This document shows, piece by piece, positions 1-11,268 of a stretch of DNA of 64,000 nucleotides. The notes beneath the pieces are model-generated. The model was not told the DNA's origin. It saw nothing but the letters and a program-made list of their open reading frames with translations, and ran no database searches. How positions within the stretch are numbered: position 1 is the stretch's first letter; each line of letters starts with the position of its first letter. Made by a program: the position numbers and the translations under genes. This DNA comes from Apostichopus japonicus (Eukaryota > Echinodermata > Holothuroidea > Aspidochirotida > Stichopodidae), in the NCBI RefSeq assembly GCF_037975245.1, contig NC_092581.1:5485501-5549500 (forward strand). Reading direction: 5' to 3'.

Positions 1-47
1 GCAATATTTTCTTATGCCATGCATATCTCCGTGGCAATCTTCTTTTC
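1..47 (-). CDS. Possible exon 6 of CUB/LDLa gene, cut by window edge
   Basis: A strong minus-strand acceptor (tctctattaccttcctccag) ends at 48. The following 47 bases are open in the phase demanded by exon 5 ([16 protein letters not shown]). They are too short to name a domain, and the only support is the splice signal and matching phase. Confidence 0.3.
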
Positions 48-255
48 CTGGAGGAAGGTAATAGAGAGCGAATCGCAATGTTTACTCTTCATCGATCGAC
101 TCTGTATTGGAACTGATCGTCGCCTCCAGAACTGAGTTTATACATGTGCGTTACTGCAAGTGAATGTTCAAAACACGCAGTATGTTACCAAACTGGTGGT
201 GGGCAAAGGTCAACATGGTTCATGGTTCATGTCGAGCACAAATCGTGCCCCCCGA

Positions 256-311
<56 letters not shown>

Positions 312-313
312 AT

Positions 314-357
<44 letters not shown>

Positions 358-3300
358 AAACAAATTAATTCATAAATAATTAGGTTTTACTTACGACATT
401 GGTTAAAGACGAAGTCTTCGCATCTTGTCTTGTATTGACAGTTATCAGTTGATTGATCCTGGTCTCCATAGAAACAAAGCTCAGTCGACGTATCTACAGA
501 GAATGCACCCACAAAATAATAGCTAGTCCCGAAAATGCTGACACCTTCAACCCATCCTTCTCCATCCCACCCGTCATTAACTTAATCACTTAAAACAAAA
601 TAGCATTCCGCCCAGATTCTGTAAATCAAGCTATTTCGGCATAGATATAATATGAAAGTGTTACCACAAAATGTAGGCAAAAATATATGCTCTGGCATTA
701 ATTCCCACAAAATAAACAACATGATTATGTTGTGCCTGTCCATGTTTATTTCACTTGCGTATTTTCTGGGTAACATATTCATCGGAATGTTTGCTGAAAA
801 GGCTAGTTTTATCTGCAATATCATTAAGTAAGAGTTCCATCTTTTCCATGGACAATGGTCTCTCGTCTTTGTTTTTGATTATTATTATTATTATCTCTCT
901 TACTCATATCATTTTATTTATATAATGATTTTTTTCATAGTGAAATCTTTTTACGATCTGAAGCAGTTTATGCACATATGGTGGTGTTTTCATTATCCCA
1001 CCGCTGCAACCATTGCATACTTACGTACGTGAAATAAAGTCTTATGAATTGAATTGAAATTGAAGTTTTCAAAAATGAGTTTTATTATTAACCGATGCAG
1101 GATATTAAACATCTTCATTAATTAAGCATGCTAGATAATTTTCATTTGATTTTTTAATCTAAACACTTTCCATATGAAAAAAAAAGTTCCCGACGTGAAA
1201 ATAAACGCAGTAAAAGTTTTTGAGCAAACCTGTTGGTTCTACCACCGTTACTTCTATGTTAAGTCCAAAGCCTGGGACGTAATAACCGGTTGTGAAGCTA
1301 ACCAATGTATCTCCATGTGTATAGAAGACATAATCGGATACGCTGCCACGTAATTCACGATGTGCCGATACAAGGTCACCGTGTAGGCTGATATTAGATT
1401 CGATCGTCAGTATATCGTAGTATTCTGACAGCACGAAGTATATTAATTGAAACCGCAAAGAAGCGGAACCCTCTACTTGTAAAAACCAAGTCTGGCGATT
1501 GTCGTTAGGGTATGGTTCCGGGTAATTTTTACTCTGTAGAGAGATGGTGTCACCTACACTAAGAAGAGCTGCGAAAGAGAGAAGATCATATTTTCTTTTA
1601 ATATAATAAATGAACTAGAAATCGAAATTGCCATATTTGAAACCATGCATGCTGTGCAAGTTGTCTTCATCATGAATACAATGGCACGTATGCTCTTCCG
1701 TTGTACGTATACCTTATTTGTATGTATAACAGTCTCGTTGACCAGCAATGAACATGGCGAATAGAACGACAAACTGTGTTATATATTCTATAACACTAAT
1801 CCGCCGTATATAGACATGATGTTAGTATTCAGGTTAGTGGCCAAAAATAAAGTAAGGTAAAGGTTGCGATCCTGATCTTCTGAAAAACTGCAATAATAAA
1901 TGTGCCGTTCCATGGCCCTCCGACACCTGGGAGATTCCCCAATAATGTTGACAGCAATTACTTTCACACGATGGGTGCCTAGGCGACAATTCTGAATGTT
2001 GGTATCAATCCACCACCACCACCCCCCCCCCTTCCTACATTTATCTCAAACTGTGTGTCGGGATTTCTTTGTTCTTTGTATCAATCGAATATATAAGCAC
2101 CACGAGTGGAAATGTGTATCTTTATAAATAAGCGGTTTTAAGTCGCAATCGAGAAGGACATCAAAACCTATCACAAAAAAAAACGAAATACGCCAAAGAC
2201 TTTTCGTACGCAGGCTGCTGGACACGATGAAACCAGGAATTTTCACTTGAAACATTACGTATAGAACAAACAAAATGGTTTGAATGCCCGACAAACTTAT
2301 CCCACTTTGATCTCTCTTGACCAGATAACTGTGGCTGTTTAGCGCTGCCAAAATCAGTATCATACTGCATACGCAGTTGTATATACTTACGACAATCTTT
2401 CTCGTCGGAGAAATCTCCGCAATTTACGATTTTGTCACATATTTCTTCCGAGAGGAGTAACCATCCATCGCATTGCTCTGAGGGAAAATGCATGACAGGA
2501 ATGATGGCACAAAAGCTGAAAATATGCAGAACTCCTTTCCTCAAGTTATGGGAAGGTTCCTTCTTCTTAGACCTACTTTCTAATGTCACATTCATCACCT
2601 CCACGACAGGGATAATAAATATATATTTAAAAATATTAAAATATATTAAAATAAGAATGAAAGATTGATACTCAGTGATAACAACAGAGCTACATGTTGA
2701 AGATAATTATGTATCAAATAGACTAGAGGTTATAATTACATCCTTCCCTCACCCACACCCCCACCCAGCCCCACCCCCAACCCCCACTCCCCGCAACCCA
2801 TTTGTTTCATTACAGAACACATATTTCTCTTCCTACATTTAATGATCTAACAATTAGGCCTAACATGTAACATTATACTGCAAATCGTTGATATTGAATT
2901 CTCTCATACCAAAGTACAGTTTACAAAGTAACTAAACTAGGTGAAAATATTCCAAAAAATCCATCCATATTCCACAATCCATATCCTATGAAGCGTACGC
3001 AATACTTACTGATGGATGACGCATCTGGCGCACCTTCAATCTCCGCTTGAAAACCGCGAAATACTACCGAAGAATCACTATCAAATGTTATGGTTAGCAC
3101 GGTCTCAGTGAACACATAAGTGCCACTAATATCGACATCGTTACCATTAAGTATAATGATTCCGGTGAAGGTTTCGTTGTCGGGACCGAAGCTTATAATC
3201 ACGTTGTCATAGGATTCAGTTTCGAAGAAAATAAAGTTGACAAAGAATCCATTTTCAGACGTGAACTGCCATCTTTCAGACTGGTCATTTTCGTAATTGC

Positions 3301-6082
3301 CTGGAAAACCTTTTGTCATCATGGTTACTTTTTCACCAACGTTAAGGAAAGCTGTTCAAAAGGCAGAAATATAAACAGAGGAGAAATATCAAGCAAAGTC
3401 ACCCTATTACTTATCAAAGTTTGAGCCGGTTATGCAACTATTTCATGCTTTCGATTTATCTCATGCGCAGCACACTATATAGAGATACAGGTCAATTTAG
3501 TAGCCACTACGTCAATATGCTAGCTACTATACAGTGCACCACCCCAGCACAGTAACAGATTACTACAGTAACAGGCTATATCTGCTACTACAGTAATATT
3601 CCACTATTGTAACACTAATAGACTACTACAGTAACATGCTACTATAAATATATGCTATTACAGGCAATTTACAGCTATAGGCTACTACAGTAGCAGGCTA
3701 CTATTAATATATGCTACTACACTAGTAGACTACTACAGTAACATGCTACTATACATATATGCTATTACAGTAATATTCCACTATTGTAACAGATCATAAT
3801 AGTGCAGTACCAGAGTAATAGACTACTACAGTAACAGGCTACTATTAATATCTGCTACTACACTAATATACTACTACAGTAACATGCTACTATAAATATA
3901 TGCTATTACAGCTATAGGCTACTACAGTAGCAGGCTACTATCAATATATGCTACTACAGTCAGTTTCCACTATTGTAACAGATCTTAATAGTGCACTACC
4001 ACAGTAATAGACTACTGCAGTAACAGGCATATGCTACTACACTAGTAGTACACTACTACAGAAACAAAATATATGCTGTTACAGTAATATTCCACTATTG
4101 TAACAAATCATAATAGTATGTATATGTATGTATATTAGATCCTCCTGCAAGCAGGAACTCGCGAAGAAGCCTAATTGGCTTATCAAATCCGCAAGCTGAC
4201 CGAAGTCAGTCTCTCACATTCATATTTAACGTCCATGATTATGAATTGTTAATTGTCAACAACTCTGTAACTGGACGACATACATTAATCTGGGAGTGAC
4301 TCGAACCGGGGACCTTATGATTGTGCCCTAGTGATAGTGCCCTTATGATAGTGCCCTACCACAGTAATAGACTACTACAGTAACAGGCTATTTTTAATAT
4401 CTGCTACTACACTAATATACTACTACAGTAACATGCTACTATAAATATATGCTAGTTATAACAGCTATAGGCTACTACAGTAGCAGGCTACTATAAATAT
4501 CTGCTACAACAGTAAGTTTTCGCTATTGTAACACTAATAGACTACTACAGTAACATGCGACTATAAATATATGCTATTACAGCTATAGGCCACTACAGTA
4601 GCAGGCTACTATAAATATCTGCCACAACAGTAACTTTCAACTATTGTAACACTAATAGACTACTACAGTAGCAGGCTACTATAAATATCTGCTACTACAG
4701 TAATATTCAGCTATATTGTAACAGATCATAATAGTGCACTGCCACAGTAATGGACTACTACAGTAACAGGCTACTATTAGAATATATGCTATTACAGCTA
4801 TAGACTACAACAGTAACAGGCTACTATCATGATATCTGATATTACATTTATATACTACTACTACAGTAACAGGCTACCTTAAATATATACTGTAACAGCT
4901 ATATACTATACAGTAACAGGCTACTATATAGACTACTACAGTAACAGGCTTCTATAAATATCTGCTATTATACAACACCTAATTGTATTCTGGTCATTTG
5001 ATTGGTCAATTGCTCGTCGATTGCATGCAAAATCCGCTCTATTGCACTCTATGAAATAGAACCATGTGTTATACTTTTTTGATAGCACTTTTTTCAACGG
5101 TAAGAGAGCAGAGAAACCTGTCTGTTCAAAATAATCTGTTGCATGAGTGCATTTTACATCCAATTATATCCAAATTTGAGGGTGTTGTATTAAATGCGCG
5201 CCTCGTTGAATGGAACAAATTACATCTTTCAACGAATGAAATATTTGCAATATTGCAGGAATGGAAACCATTCATTGTTTGTATACTACTCTAGTAGACT
5301 ACTACATCAACAGGCTACTATAAATATATGCTATTTACAGCTATAGACTACTTCAGTAACAGGCTACTATATATATACCGTATCGGCTACTACACTATAA
5401 CAGACTTCTACAGTATTTGACTATACTAAAATAATTTTGCTCTTAGATTTCCACCTAGTGCTTAATTTGTTATATAATGTTCCTCCGACGATATGTTGGT
5501 CGAATGAATTATTTTCAGCATTCCGTGATTTTATTATATAGCCTTCTTCTGTGGTAAAGAAACATGAGTCCGGTTAACCCTGCAACAACCACTGCCCAAA
5601 CAGATCTAATTACCAGTACTGGCACTGATTCCCTTAAAAAACTGACTGGCTTCGATTTTAATTGGAAGTTTACAAACAGTACTAACGCAAAAGGATAATG
5701 ATATATTATAAAGTATGTTTGCAATGTTTATGTAAATAAGGTGAAGAACATACAATGCGAACTCGTTACCTACTGTTGCCTATAGACTTGTATCATGTAT
5801 TATACCCCGACAGAACAGAACAATGGTTGTATTAATGTACTCATGTTTCTAACTGTACACTCTATTTCTAGTTTTGCCAGAATATTGTTTTTTCGAAAGC
5901 ACAACAAACTTATTTATTCAGTTTAAGACATATATTTAACAAAAGGTTTTGGCGCAAAAGTTATTTCCTAATAAGAAGAAAAAAACAATCTTACCTTCCA
6001 CATCTTCTGCTTCGCAACAGCTTCGAGACAAGTTCCAAAAAATGACGAAAATCAGCACGAAATATCGACGGAAGACATCCAT
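1..6082 (-). CDS. CUB/LDLa receptor-like protein, 5' part (3' end off left edge)
   Basis: Minus-strand gene built from exons 6082-5995, 3351-3010, 2477-2391, 1568-1230, 580-395 and tentatively 47-1. Every junction is GT-AG and every internal exon is phase 1-1, so the frame stays open through about 347 residues. Order: signal peptide (1-25), CUB-like domain (30-143), short LDLa (144-172), second CUB-like domain (173-285), Cys-containing module (286-347). Phase 1-1 modules are typical of shuffled extracellular domains. The product should be secreted or a type I membrane protein, since no transmembrane exon lies in the window in the right place. The ATG has A at -3 and G at +4. The ligand is unknown and I do not assign an orthologue. 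The domain reading is confident; the last two exons are less so. Confidence 0.72.
257..354. repeat. TA/CATATA microsatellite
   Basis: About 100 bases of alternating TA with occasional CA. It produces spurious IYIY reading frames on the plus strand and lies just downstream of exon 5 of the CUB gene. Confidence 0.95.
395..580 (-). CDS. Exon 5 of CUB/LDLa gene: cysteine-containing module (tentative)
   Basis: A 186-base open segment that fits the phase 1-1 chain: the upstream G plus TT gives Val, and the exon ends TGT-C before GTAAGT. Residues include [23 protein letters not shown] and a four-cysteine run ([28 protein letters not shown] region, positions 497-395). I do not recognise the fold. 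The acceptor tract (gtgattaag) is weak, so the 5' boundary is uncertain. Confidence 0.4.
840..1064 (+). mobile_element. LINE 3'-end fragment (in intron of CUB gene)
   Basis: Ends in the sequence aataaagtcttatgaattg followed by aattgaaattgaag, the kind of short-repeat tail seen at the 3' ends of CR1/L2-like LINEs. No reverse-transcriptase reading remains upstream. It lies between the second CUB exon and the Cys module exon. Confidence 0.35.
1230..1568 (-). CDS. Exon 4 of CUB/LDLa gene: second CUB-like domain, cysteine-free
   Basis: A 339-base phase 1-1 exon with a tctctttcgcag acceptor and a GTTTGC donor. The opening [14 protein letters not shown] matches the typical CUB start (xYPxxYPxNxxCxW) with Gln-Thr where Cys usually sits. 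[11 protein letters not shown] matches the CUB calcium-site strand, and the domain closes with [12 protein letters not shown]. Like exon 2 it has no cysteine. It shares only the CUB skeleton with exon 2, so any duplication is old. Confidence 0.68.
2391..2477 (-). CDS. Exon 3 of CUB/LDLa gene: short four-cysteine LDLa repeat
   Basis: An 87-base phase 1-1 exon with a ttttccctcag acceptor and GTAAGT donor. It carries the calcium-binding half of an LDL-receptor class A repeat: [27 protein letters not shown]. The acidic CxDxSDExxC-type cluster is intact. The first two of the six usual cysteines are absent, and the upstream exon supplies none, so only two disulfides are possible. Confidence 0.65.
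3010..3351 (-). CDS. Exon 2 of CUB/LDLa gene: first CUB-like domain, cysteine-free
   Basis: Phase 1-1 exon of 342 bases with a ttttgaacag acceptor and GTAAGT donor. It shows the CUB pattern: a GFPGNYEND opening, W-x-F (WQF), an [11 protein letters not shown] strand resembling the usual Y-D-x-[VI]-x-[VI], and a closing F-x-A-x-[IV] strand (GFQAEIE). CUB domains normally have four cysteines forming two disulfides; this one has none. It may bind calcium or a protein partner as other CUB domains do, but no ligand can be named. Confidence 0.68.
3540..5420. repeat. Degenerate ACTACAGTAACAGGCTACTATAAATAT minisatellite, about 1.9 kb
   Basis: Irregular tandem array built from the short modules actactacagtaacaggct, actataaatatatgctatt and acagctataggct, in higher-order mixtures. 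It fills much of intron 1 of the CUB gene. It is interrupted by a minus-strand tRNA-SINE (about 4111-4330) and by non-repetitive DNA at about 4985-5285. The repeat resumes on both sides, so the SINE inserted into or was carried with the array. Confidence 0.9.
4111..4330 (-). mobile_element. tRNA-derived SINE, family A, 5'-truncated
   Basis: On the minus strand it contains a Pol III B box (ggttcgagtc, 4307-4298), then the family body also present at about 13750-14000 and 54680-54950: a cttcggtcagcttgc motif, gttcctgcttgc(a/g)gg, and a terminal run of atac/atat repeats. The A-box half of the tRNA-like head is missing. Confidence 0.8.
5515..5724 (-). other. Unassigned open frame with a transmembrane-like segment
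   Basis: A minus-strand frame in intron 1 of the CUB gene ends with a hydrophobic stretch ([20 protein letters not shown]) followed by a basic YHRRR. It looks like a transmembrane segment plus tail. However, it sits between the signal-peptide exon and the first CUB exon, has no clear donor, and would break the gene model if included. It is probably chance or a relic. Confidence 0.12.
5995..6082 (-). CDS. Exon 1 of CUB/LDLa gene: signal peptide
   Basis: Begins ATG (6082-6080) in a strong context and encodes 29 codons plus one base before a GTAAGA donor. Two arginines at residues 5-6 are followed by a hydrophobic core (residues 7-16, [10 protein letters not shown]) and a small-residue region ending C-E-A at 23-25, a plausible signal peptidase site. 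The extra base G joins the CT that opens the next exon to give Ala. Confidence 0.7.
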
Positions 6083-6094
6083 CGTAGACACAAT

Positions 6095-6145
6095 CCCACC
6101 GTGACGAAATCTGTCCGCCTAACTATAAAATTTGATTGATTGGAT
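6095..6145 (-). promoter_or_regulatory. Candidate core promoter of CUB/LDLa gene
   Basis: On the minus strand, just 5' of the start codon at 6082, there is a CCAAT motif (near 6143) followed by a TATA-like aaattttatag (near 6126-6136). With usual TATA spacing, transcription would begin near 6095-6105, leaving a short leader. This is motif reading only. Confidence 0.25.
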
Positions 6146-7561
6146 GTCGCCTCTTCTAAACAGAATTCCTATTATGCTTTAAAGGCTAAAGTATCCATGC
6201 ATTATGTTGATCCAATTCGCACACCACAAAGATTCGTCTAATGTACTTTTTTTTTGCGGGTTAATACCAAACTTAACACCCACTTATGCAAACTCAGCTT
6301 ATAAACCTGTAGACATGTGTGTCGTAAAATTTCATTGGCTGTCGAGTTTATCAATTAGTTTTCAATCATCCCTTCAAGCATCTTCAAAAGACTTTAATTG
6401 GTAAATAACCCTGACCAGCAAATTTTTATAAGAACGAACTCTATAACAGCGGCCACCTCTTTTAGTACTTATGCTGAACAGCTTTCTGGCTTTCTATGGA
6501 AAGGAAAAGAGTAAAATAAAGCGCATGACTAGTGTGAAATATTTTTTTGCCTTTTTTTTTTGGTGATAGAATTTGAACCGTTGTATAAGACTAAATATTC
6601 ACCATGTAAAAGGTCTGTGTCCTCTCGTGAATTTTTACTCTCAAGGACTAATACCCAGCCATCTGGTAGATTTAACATGACGTATGGTGTTTTTTAGTAA
6701 GGAGAGGCTGTTAAGTAACTTGGTCGATTAGCTTGTCAGGAGTGAATGCTAGAGTAATTGATTCTCCCTTCATTAATGACTTTATTAACAATGCGCATGC
6801 CTAAACAAAAGTAATACCATGCAAATACATGAACATTGAGTTCATTAGTTATGTGCTAATCGGTTTCAAGATATAGACGGTTGCAATTTTATCCTGACAT
6901 TTCAAATAAATAGTACTTTATATAAAAAATCTGAAATGAACTGTAGCTTCTTAATCGCGTAAATCATATGGTAAATATAACTATGATATTAAGATTGGAA
7001 CTATAGGCGAAATGTCACCTATATATAATCTATCAAACGTGAAAGGGATTATTTGAGCATGAGCTCAATGTTCAGAGTTGGGGTTATCCAATTGACATGG
7101 CTCCTGCCGGCATTAATCCCAAGATCTTTTACATAGATATCAACATTGGTGTATTTCATATTACTACGCGGAGATTCAAGTAAACAGGTAGTATGTTATC
7201 CTGCCTTGCATCAACTCCTTTTTGGTAGCTTTTGACATATTTTGACCATTTTCTTCCCCATTTACAAACGTTAACCTCCCCTTCACCCTCCCCTTCCCCC
7301 ACCTCAATTTTCAACTCCCCCCCCCCAAAAAAAAGAGAATCAATGCACTGATAATAACATTGCGTATGTTACATGTTTCAAGCACAACCGCGTACATTAT
7401 ACATATATATGTTATTTTTAGTTGTATGGGGAAAATGATTTGAGGTTCATGGTATAAGGTTGTTTATGACTGCGACGAGTCTGATTTTAGTGACATCTCT
7501 TTGAATTTCAACTGTAACTATATCAAGCAGTGACTTATTATTTCACTTGACATGTATTATC
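6146..7561. other. Intergenic DNA, nothing recognised
   Basis: AT-rich sequence upstream of the CUB gene. It contains a C-rich patch (7260-7330) and no open frame with domain character, no tRNA-like head and no transposon end that I can support. Confidence 0.5.
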
Positions 7562-7569
7562 TTTGAGAG

Positions 7570-7850
7570 CAAGGGTGTAGGAACCGGTGGGCTGGGGGGC
7601 GCTAGCCCCCCCAGTGAAAATATGGTGGGGCGGAAGTATCATTCCGCCCCCCCCCCCCGCTTCGCAAGTCAGAAAACCCCTTTTTCATTTCCAAATGAGA
7701 AAAAAATCTCATTTGGAGCACCAAATTGCATCTAAGGTAAGGTGAAAATGCAAAATTATGGGGAGGGGGACACCCCTCCCCATAGACCCCTCCCCCAGGC
7801 CGGCCATCAGTCTTCAGCCCCCCACTCAAAAGTACCTTCCTACGCCACTG
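7570..7850. mobile_element. hAT-like non-autonomous element with perfect 8-bp TSD
   Basis: Flanked by identical 8-bp direct repeats TTTGAGAG at 7562-7569 and 7851-7858. Ends are imperfect inverted repeats: CAAGGGTGTAGGAACC at the left and, in reverse complement, CAGTGGCGTAGGAAGG at the right. An 8-bp duplication and CAGNGGCGTAGG-type ends are hallmarks of hAT transposons. A G-run/C-run palindrome (ggggggcgctagccccccc) sits near the left end. There is no transposase coding capacity in 281 bp, so it is a MITE. Confidence 0.85.
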
Positions 7851-8261
7851 TTTGAGAGATTTTATGATATTTTTCTACATCCATTGGAAATGTACTTAGC
7901 TTGCATTCCAGATGTATACTATACAAAAGATGAAAAACACCCTTGCCTTAGGACACTTATCTTTAACTAAGAGGCTACCTAAGAAATTTTTTTTTGCTGG
8001 CATCTTCTGTAATTAACGAAATACTAAGCATGGTTCTTGTAACTACGAGGTCAAACAGTATACGACAAATGCCAAATGGCACTCAATACTGCTTGGTATG
8101 CGAAGAAGAGTGATGGGGGTTCAATATAATTGTTCGAAAAAAAGATCAATCTACTTGTTTCATCTACTTTTCGAAGTACATCAACCAGCAACATATCGGC
8201 ACCCCAATAAACTAGCATTCTATAGTACTATATAGCGCTATGTAGACAGGTTATAATAATA

Positions 8262-8440
8262 TGTATATGTCTAGTATCCGTTCCCCTTCGAGGGGAATCG
8301 TGATACACGCCTGACCATGATCACACAGTCACAGTCCCGATGCAAGGGGACTGGGGTTGAGAGCGGATCAGTCGTTCGGTTGTTTGGTTTTTCGTGCCCA
8401 GGTTCTTTCCTGGGTGACTTGGCTTAAAAGGGATAATGAT
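8262..8440 (+). repeat. Unclassified interspersed repeat, copy 1
   Basis: Shares about 170 bp with the reverse complement of about 12545-12715, including gttgagagcggatcagtcg and the terminal tttttcgtgcccaggttctt. A CCCAGG-ttctt-TCCTGGG hairpin lies at about 8399-8416. No Pol III boxes or TSD are clear. Confidence 0.75.
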
Positions 8441-9121
8441 ATGTATGTTGTATGCGCCGTATGCTTCTCTATAGTATATTATATACCGTATTGCATAACA
8501 AAGAAAAAAGCGTGTTCGTTGAGAGAGAAAAATTGAAATTAAGTAAATAGAAATACATTTTTGCTTCATCATACTTGACAGATGCTAAGGCACAAGCTTT
8601 TTCGTGGTCTCGCGGGCCGCAGCTGACTCCCCTAACCCCTCTTACCACCCCCCCGCCCATCCGCTTCACGCCCTCACGACCTCACCCGCCTCAACCCCTC
8701 ACCCGCCCGCAAGCTGTATGTGGTGCACATGTCCCGAGGTGAATACTACTGATTTAAAGTTGAATTAGCAATATTCCCAAAATATGCTATGACAAGACCA
8801 AAAATTGGTCACCTATAAACAAGTATTTAAAACTACTCTGTTGCCAACACGAAATTCTTCAAATAATTATAAGGACTTAACCAGTGCAAAAGGTAATTTT
8901 ATCAACTGTTGGCAGTTTCATAATTCTTAACTTTGGGGATTGGTTGCAATACAGTCTGTACGGTTCAACTAAAAATGTGTTGGGTTGGCTTACGCACACT
9001 GAGGATATGTATACAGTTTGTGTATTCTCATCTTTCTCGCTATCCTCCAATCATATAAATTACCTAGTTATCTGATAAAGGAATGGCGTAGCAATTGTCG
9101 GAGTGGACTTAATATGGGAAT

Positions 9122-9471
9122 CAGGGGCGTCGGAGCCGGTACGGCAGGTCCGGTGAACGCCGGACCAATATTCACGGGAAAAAAAATAGGATTAAAAAAA
9201 AATGGCAAAAAATAAATAACCTTTTTCAATAATGATGACGGCAAGTAGGCTAATGTGACTACTCTGGCATGACAGGAGTCTTGTTTTCATGTTCGGGAAG
9301 TACCATTTCCTGCAATCTGGGAGGCATTTTTTCAAAATTTTCTCCATTACGCTACGCGCCAACCGGTGGCGCGTAGCGTAGATTGACCTACCAAACGTAC
9401 CCCCAATAATTATAACAGTTGGCCACACTTCGATCTGCCGTACCAATCACAAAAAGCTTTCGACGCCCCTG
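9122..9471. mobile_element. hAT-like non-autonomous element, second copy
   Basis: Both ends read CAGGGGCGTCG going inward (left at 9122; right in reverse complement ending 9471). Internal sequence (cgggaagtaccatttcc; cgccaaccggtggcg near 9358) is related to the element at 38553-39010, so they are one subfamily. An internal hairpin (tacgctacgcgcc / ggcgcgtagcgta) lies at about 9349-9380. The flanks share only a GGAAT-like core, not a clean 8-bp TSD. Short frames inside are shadows. Confidence 0.75.
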
Positions 9472-11009
9472 GAATGACATAATTGTAAGTAGATATTGGT
9501 CTTTATGTTTTCATGTAGTCCTAATTCGCCCCACTCACCCTACACACACATTCTATATATTTGTTTTACCTCACCACACACCACCTTCCCTCCCGAACAT
9601 TAGTACATTTGAGTATAGCCAATTAATTTTATACCTGTAATCCTTGTGGTGAAATACTTACGCCGCAATCTAACAATATCCCACATTTGGTTTGTCATGC
9701 GTGCAGATAACATAAACTTGTGTAGCGTGTAACACAAAGACAATTAAATGCTTGAACAGGAGAAAGAGTTTAAGGAAGTTTAAGGTGTCTATAGCTTCAA
9801 CCTCCTCAAGTTGTACTATTTTTAAGTGTAGCCTGGGTTCATTATTCATCCAAGTCTTGTGCTAGAAAAAAACTTCATTTTGTTTGCTATATATTAACCA
9901 ACAAATAAATCCATTAACCATACCCATGGTTATATGTAGCTGTTGGTTGAACACAGGCTGAATAATTTTCATCTCAACGGCCAAATTCTTTGCTTTGTTT
10001 AAAATGTTAAAGGGTGATTAAACTTGGCAGTTATAACTTCCATTAGCTAATTGCTGGATGATTATTTTACGAATAATTCCCATCTTTCCCCATGAGATAT
10101 TTTAGGTAATTTAGCCTTAATAACCAAATGTTTAACTTTATTTATTTATTATTAATGTTTTATTATATAAATGTCGGTAAAGATTACAGAGGGACGACGT
10201 TGGTGCTATAGGCTATATAGGTCACTCTAAAGTTGGAGATGCGTGCTTAATCCGTGTGCATGTAATGATGGACTACTTAACCTATAAGACAAGGATTTTA
10301 TCTAACAAGTCAGAGACGCAAATGGATATAATACAAAAATATTTTTTGGAGCGTTTGCGTCGAAGTAGGTGTTTAATGAATATTTTCGATGGTACAATTT
10401 TAATTGCTTTCATCTGATTCGCTGTGATTTTACACCACCAGAAGGTGAATTTGTAAAGGTTGTTTTTTTTTAAAAAAAGTGTCTGCTAGGCAGATAAAGT
10501 GACGTCATCATTACACCTGTATACATAATTCAGTGCGAATTTCTGTCACTGGCGGTAATTGATAATGTTTCTTAATTAGCTGATATAAACTCTGTTTATC
10601 GTTCTGTTAATACTGATGTGTTTAATTCAAACGTTTCTTTTTCCAAATGCTACGACGTCTATCGAAAATCCCATAATAAGGCTGATTACCAGTTTGCCCC
10701 CACCCTTCTATATGTCCACGATAGGTCCACCATATATGGACAACTACATTTACCTACATTCATGCAGTGGACACCGCTTTATTATATGCATTTTAAGAAA
10801 AGAACTTCCTTATTACATATGATTGCGGTTGTACACCTGCGGTGGCTTATGTGTAGCTACAACAAGGAGCTGCTATACCCCCATCCCTACCCCGATCACC
10901 GAACGCCTTCAACAACATATGTTGGGACGATTCATTTCACTTCAGACTCAGTGTATGAAATGGGGTAAGATTCTTTGGATGACAGCACACCAAATGGTCC
11001 AGTTGAACA
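9472..11009. other. Intergenic DNA, nothing recognised
   Basis: AT-rich sequence with short frames only (longest about 116 codons at 10618-10968, without domain character). No recognised element ends. Confidence 0.45.
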
Positions 11010-11268
11010 AATAGCCGACCAGCATAATATAGCCGACCAGCATATCATAGCGGACTATAGCATATCATAGCCGAACAGCATATCATAGCCGACTAGCATA
11101 TAATAGCCGACTAGCATATAATAGCCGACTATAGCATATAATAGACGACCAGCATATACTGGCCGACTAGCATATAATAGCCGACTGTAGCATATAATAG
11201 CCGACTAGCATATAATAGCCGACCAGCATATAATAGCCGATTAGCATATAATAGCAGACCAGCAATTA
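11010..11268. repeat. Minisatellite, 18-20 bp unit (TAGCCGACTAGCATATAA)
   Basis: About 13 tandem copies of tagccgac(t/c)agcatataa with 18-20 bp spacing. Variants carry gactatagc in place of gactagc. Lies between the CUB gene and TMEM39. Confidence 0.93.

Noticed and set aside
582-824. 80-codon minus frame next to the Cys-module exon
   Set aside because: No acceptor or domain signal; it overlaps the weak acceptor region and reads as intron.
7547-7829. Open frames across the hAT MITE on both strands
   Set aside because: G/C-rich transposon sequence with no transposase motif.
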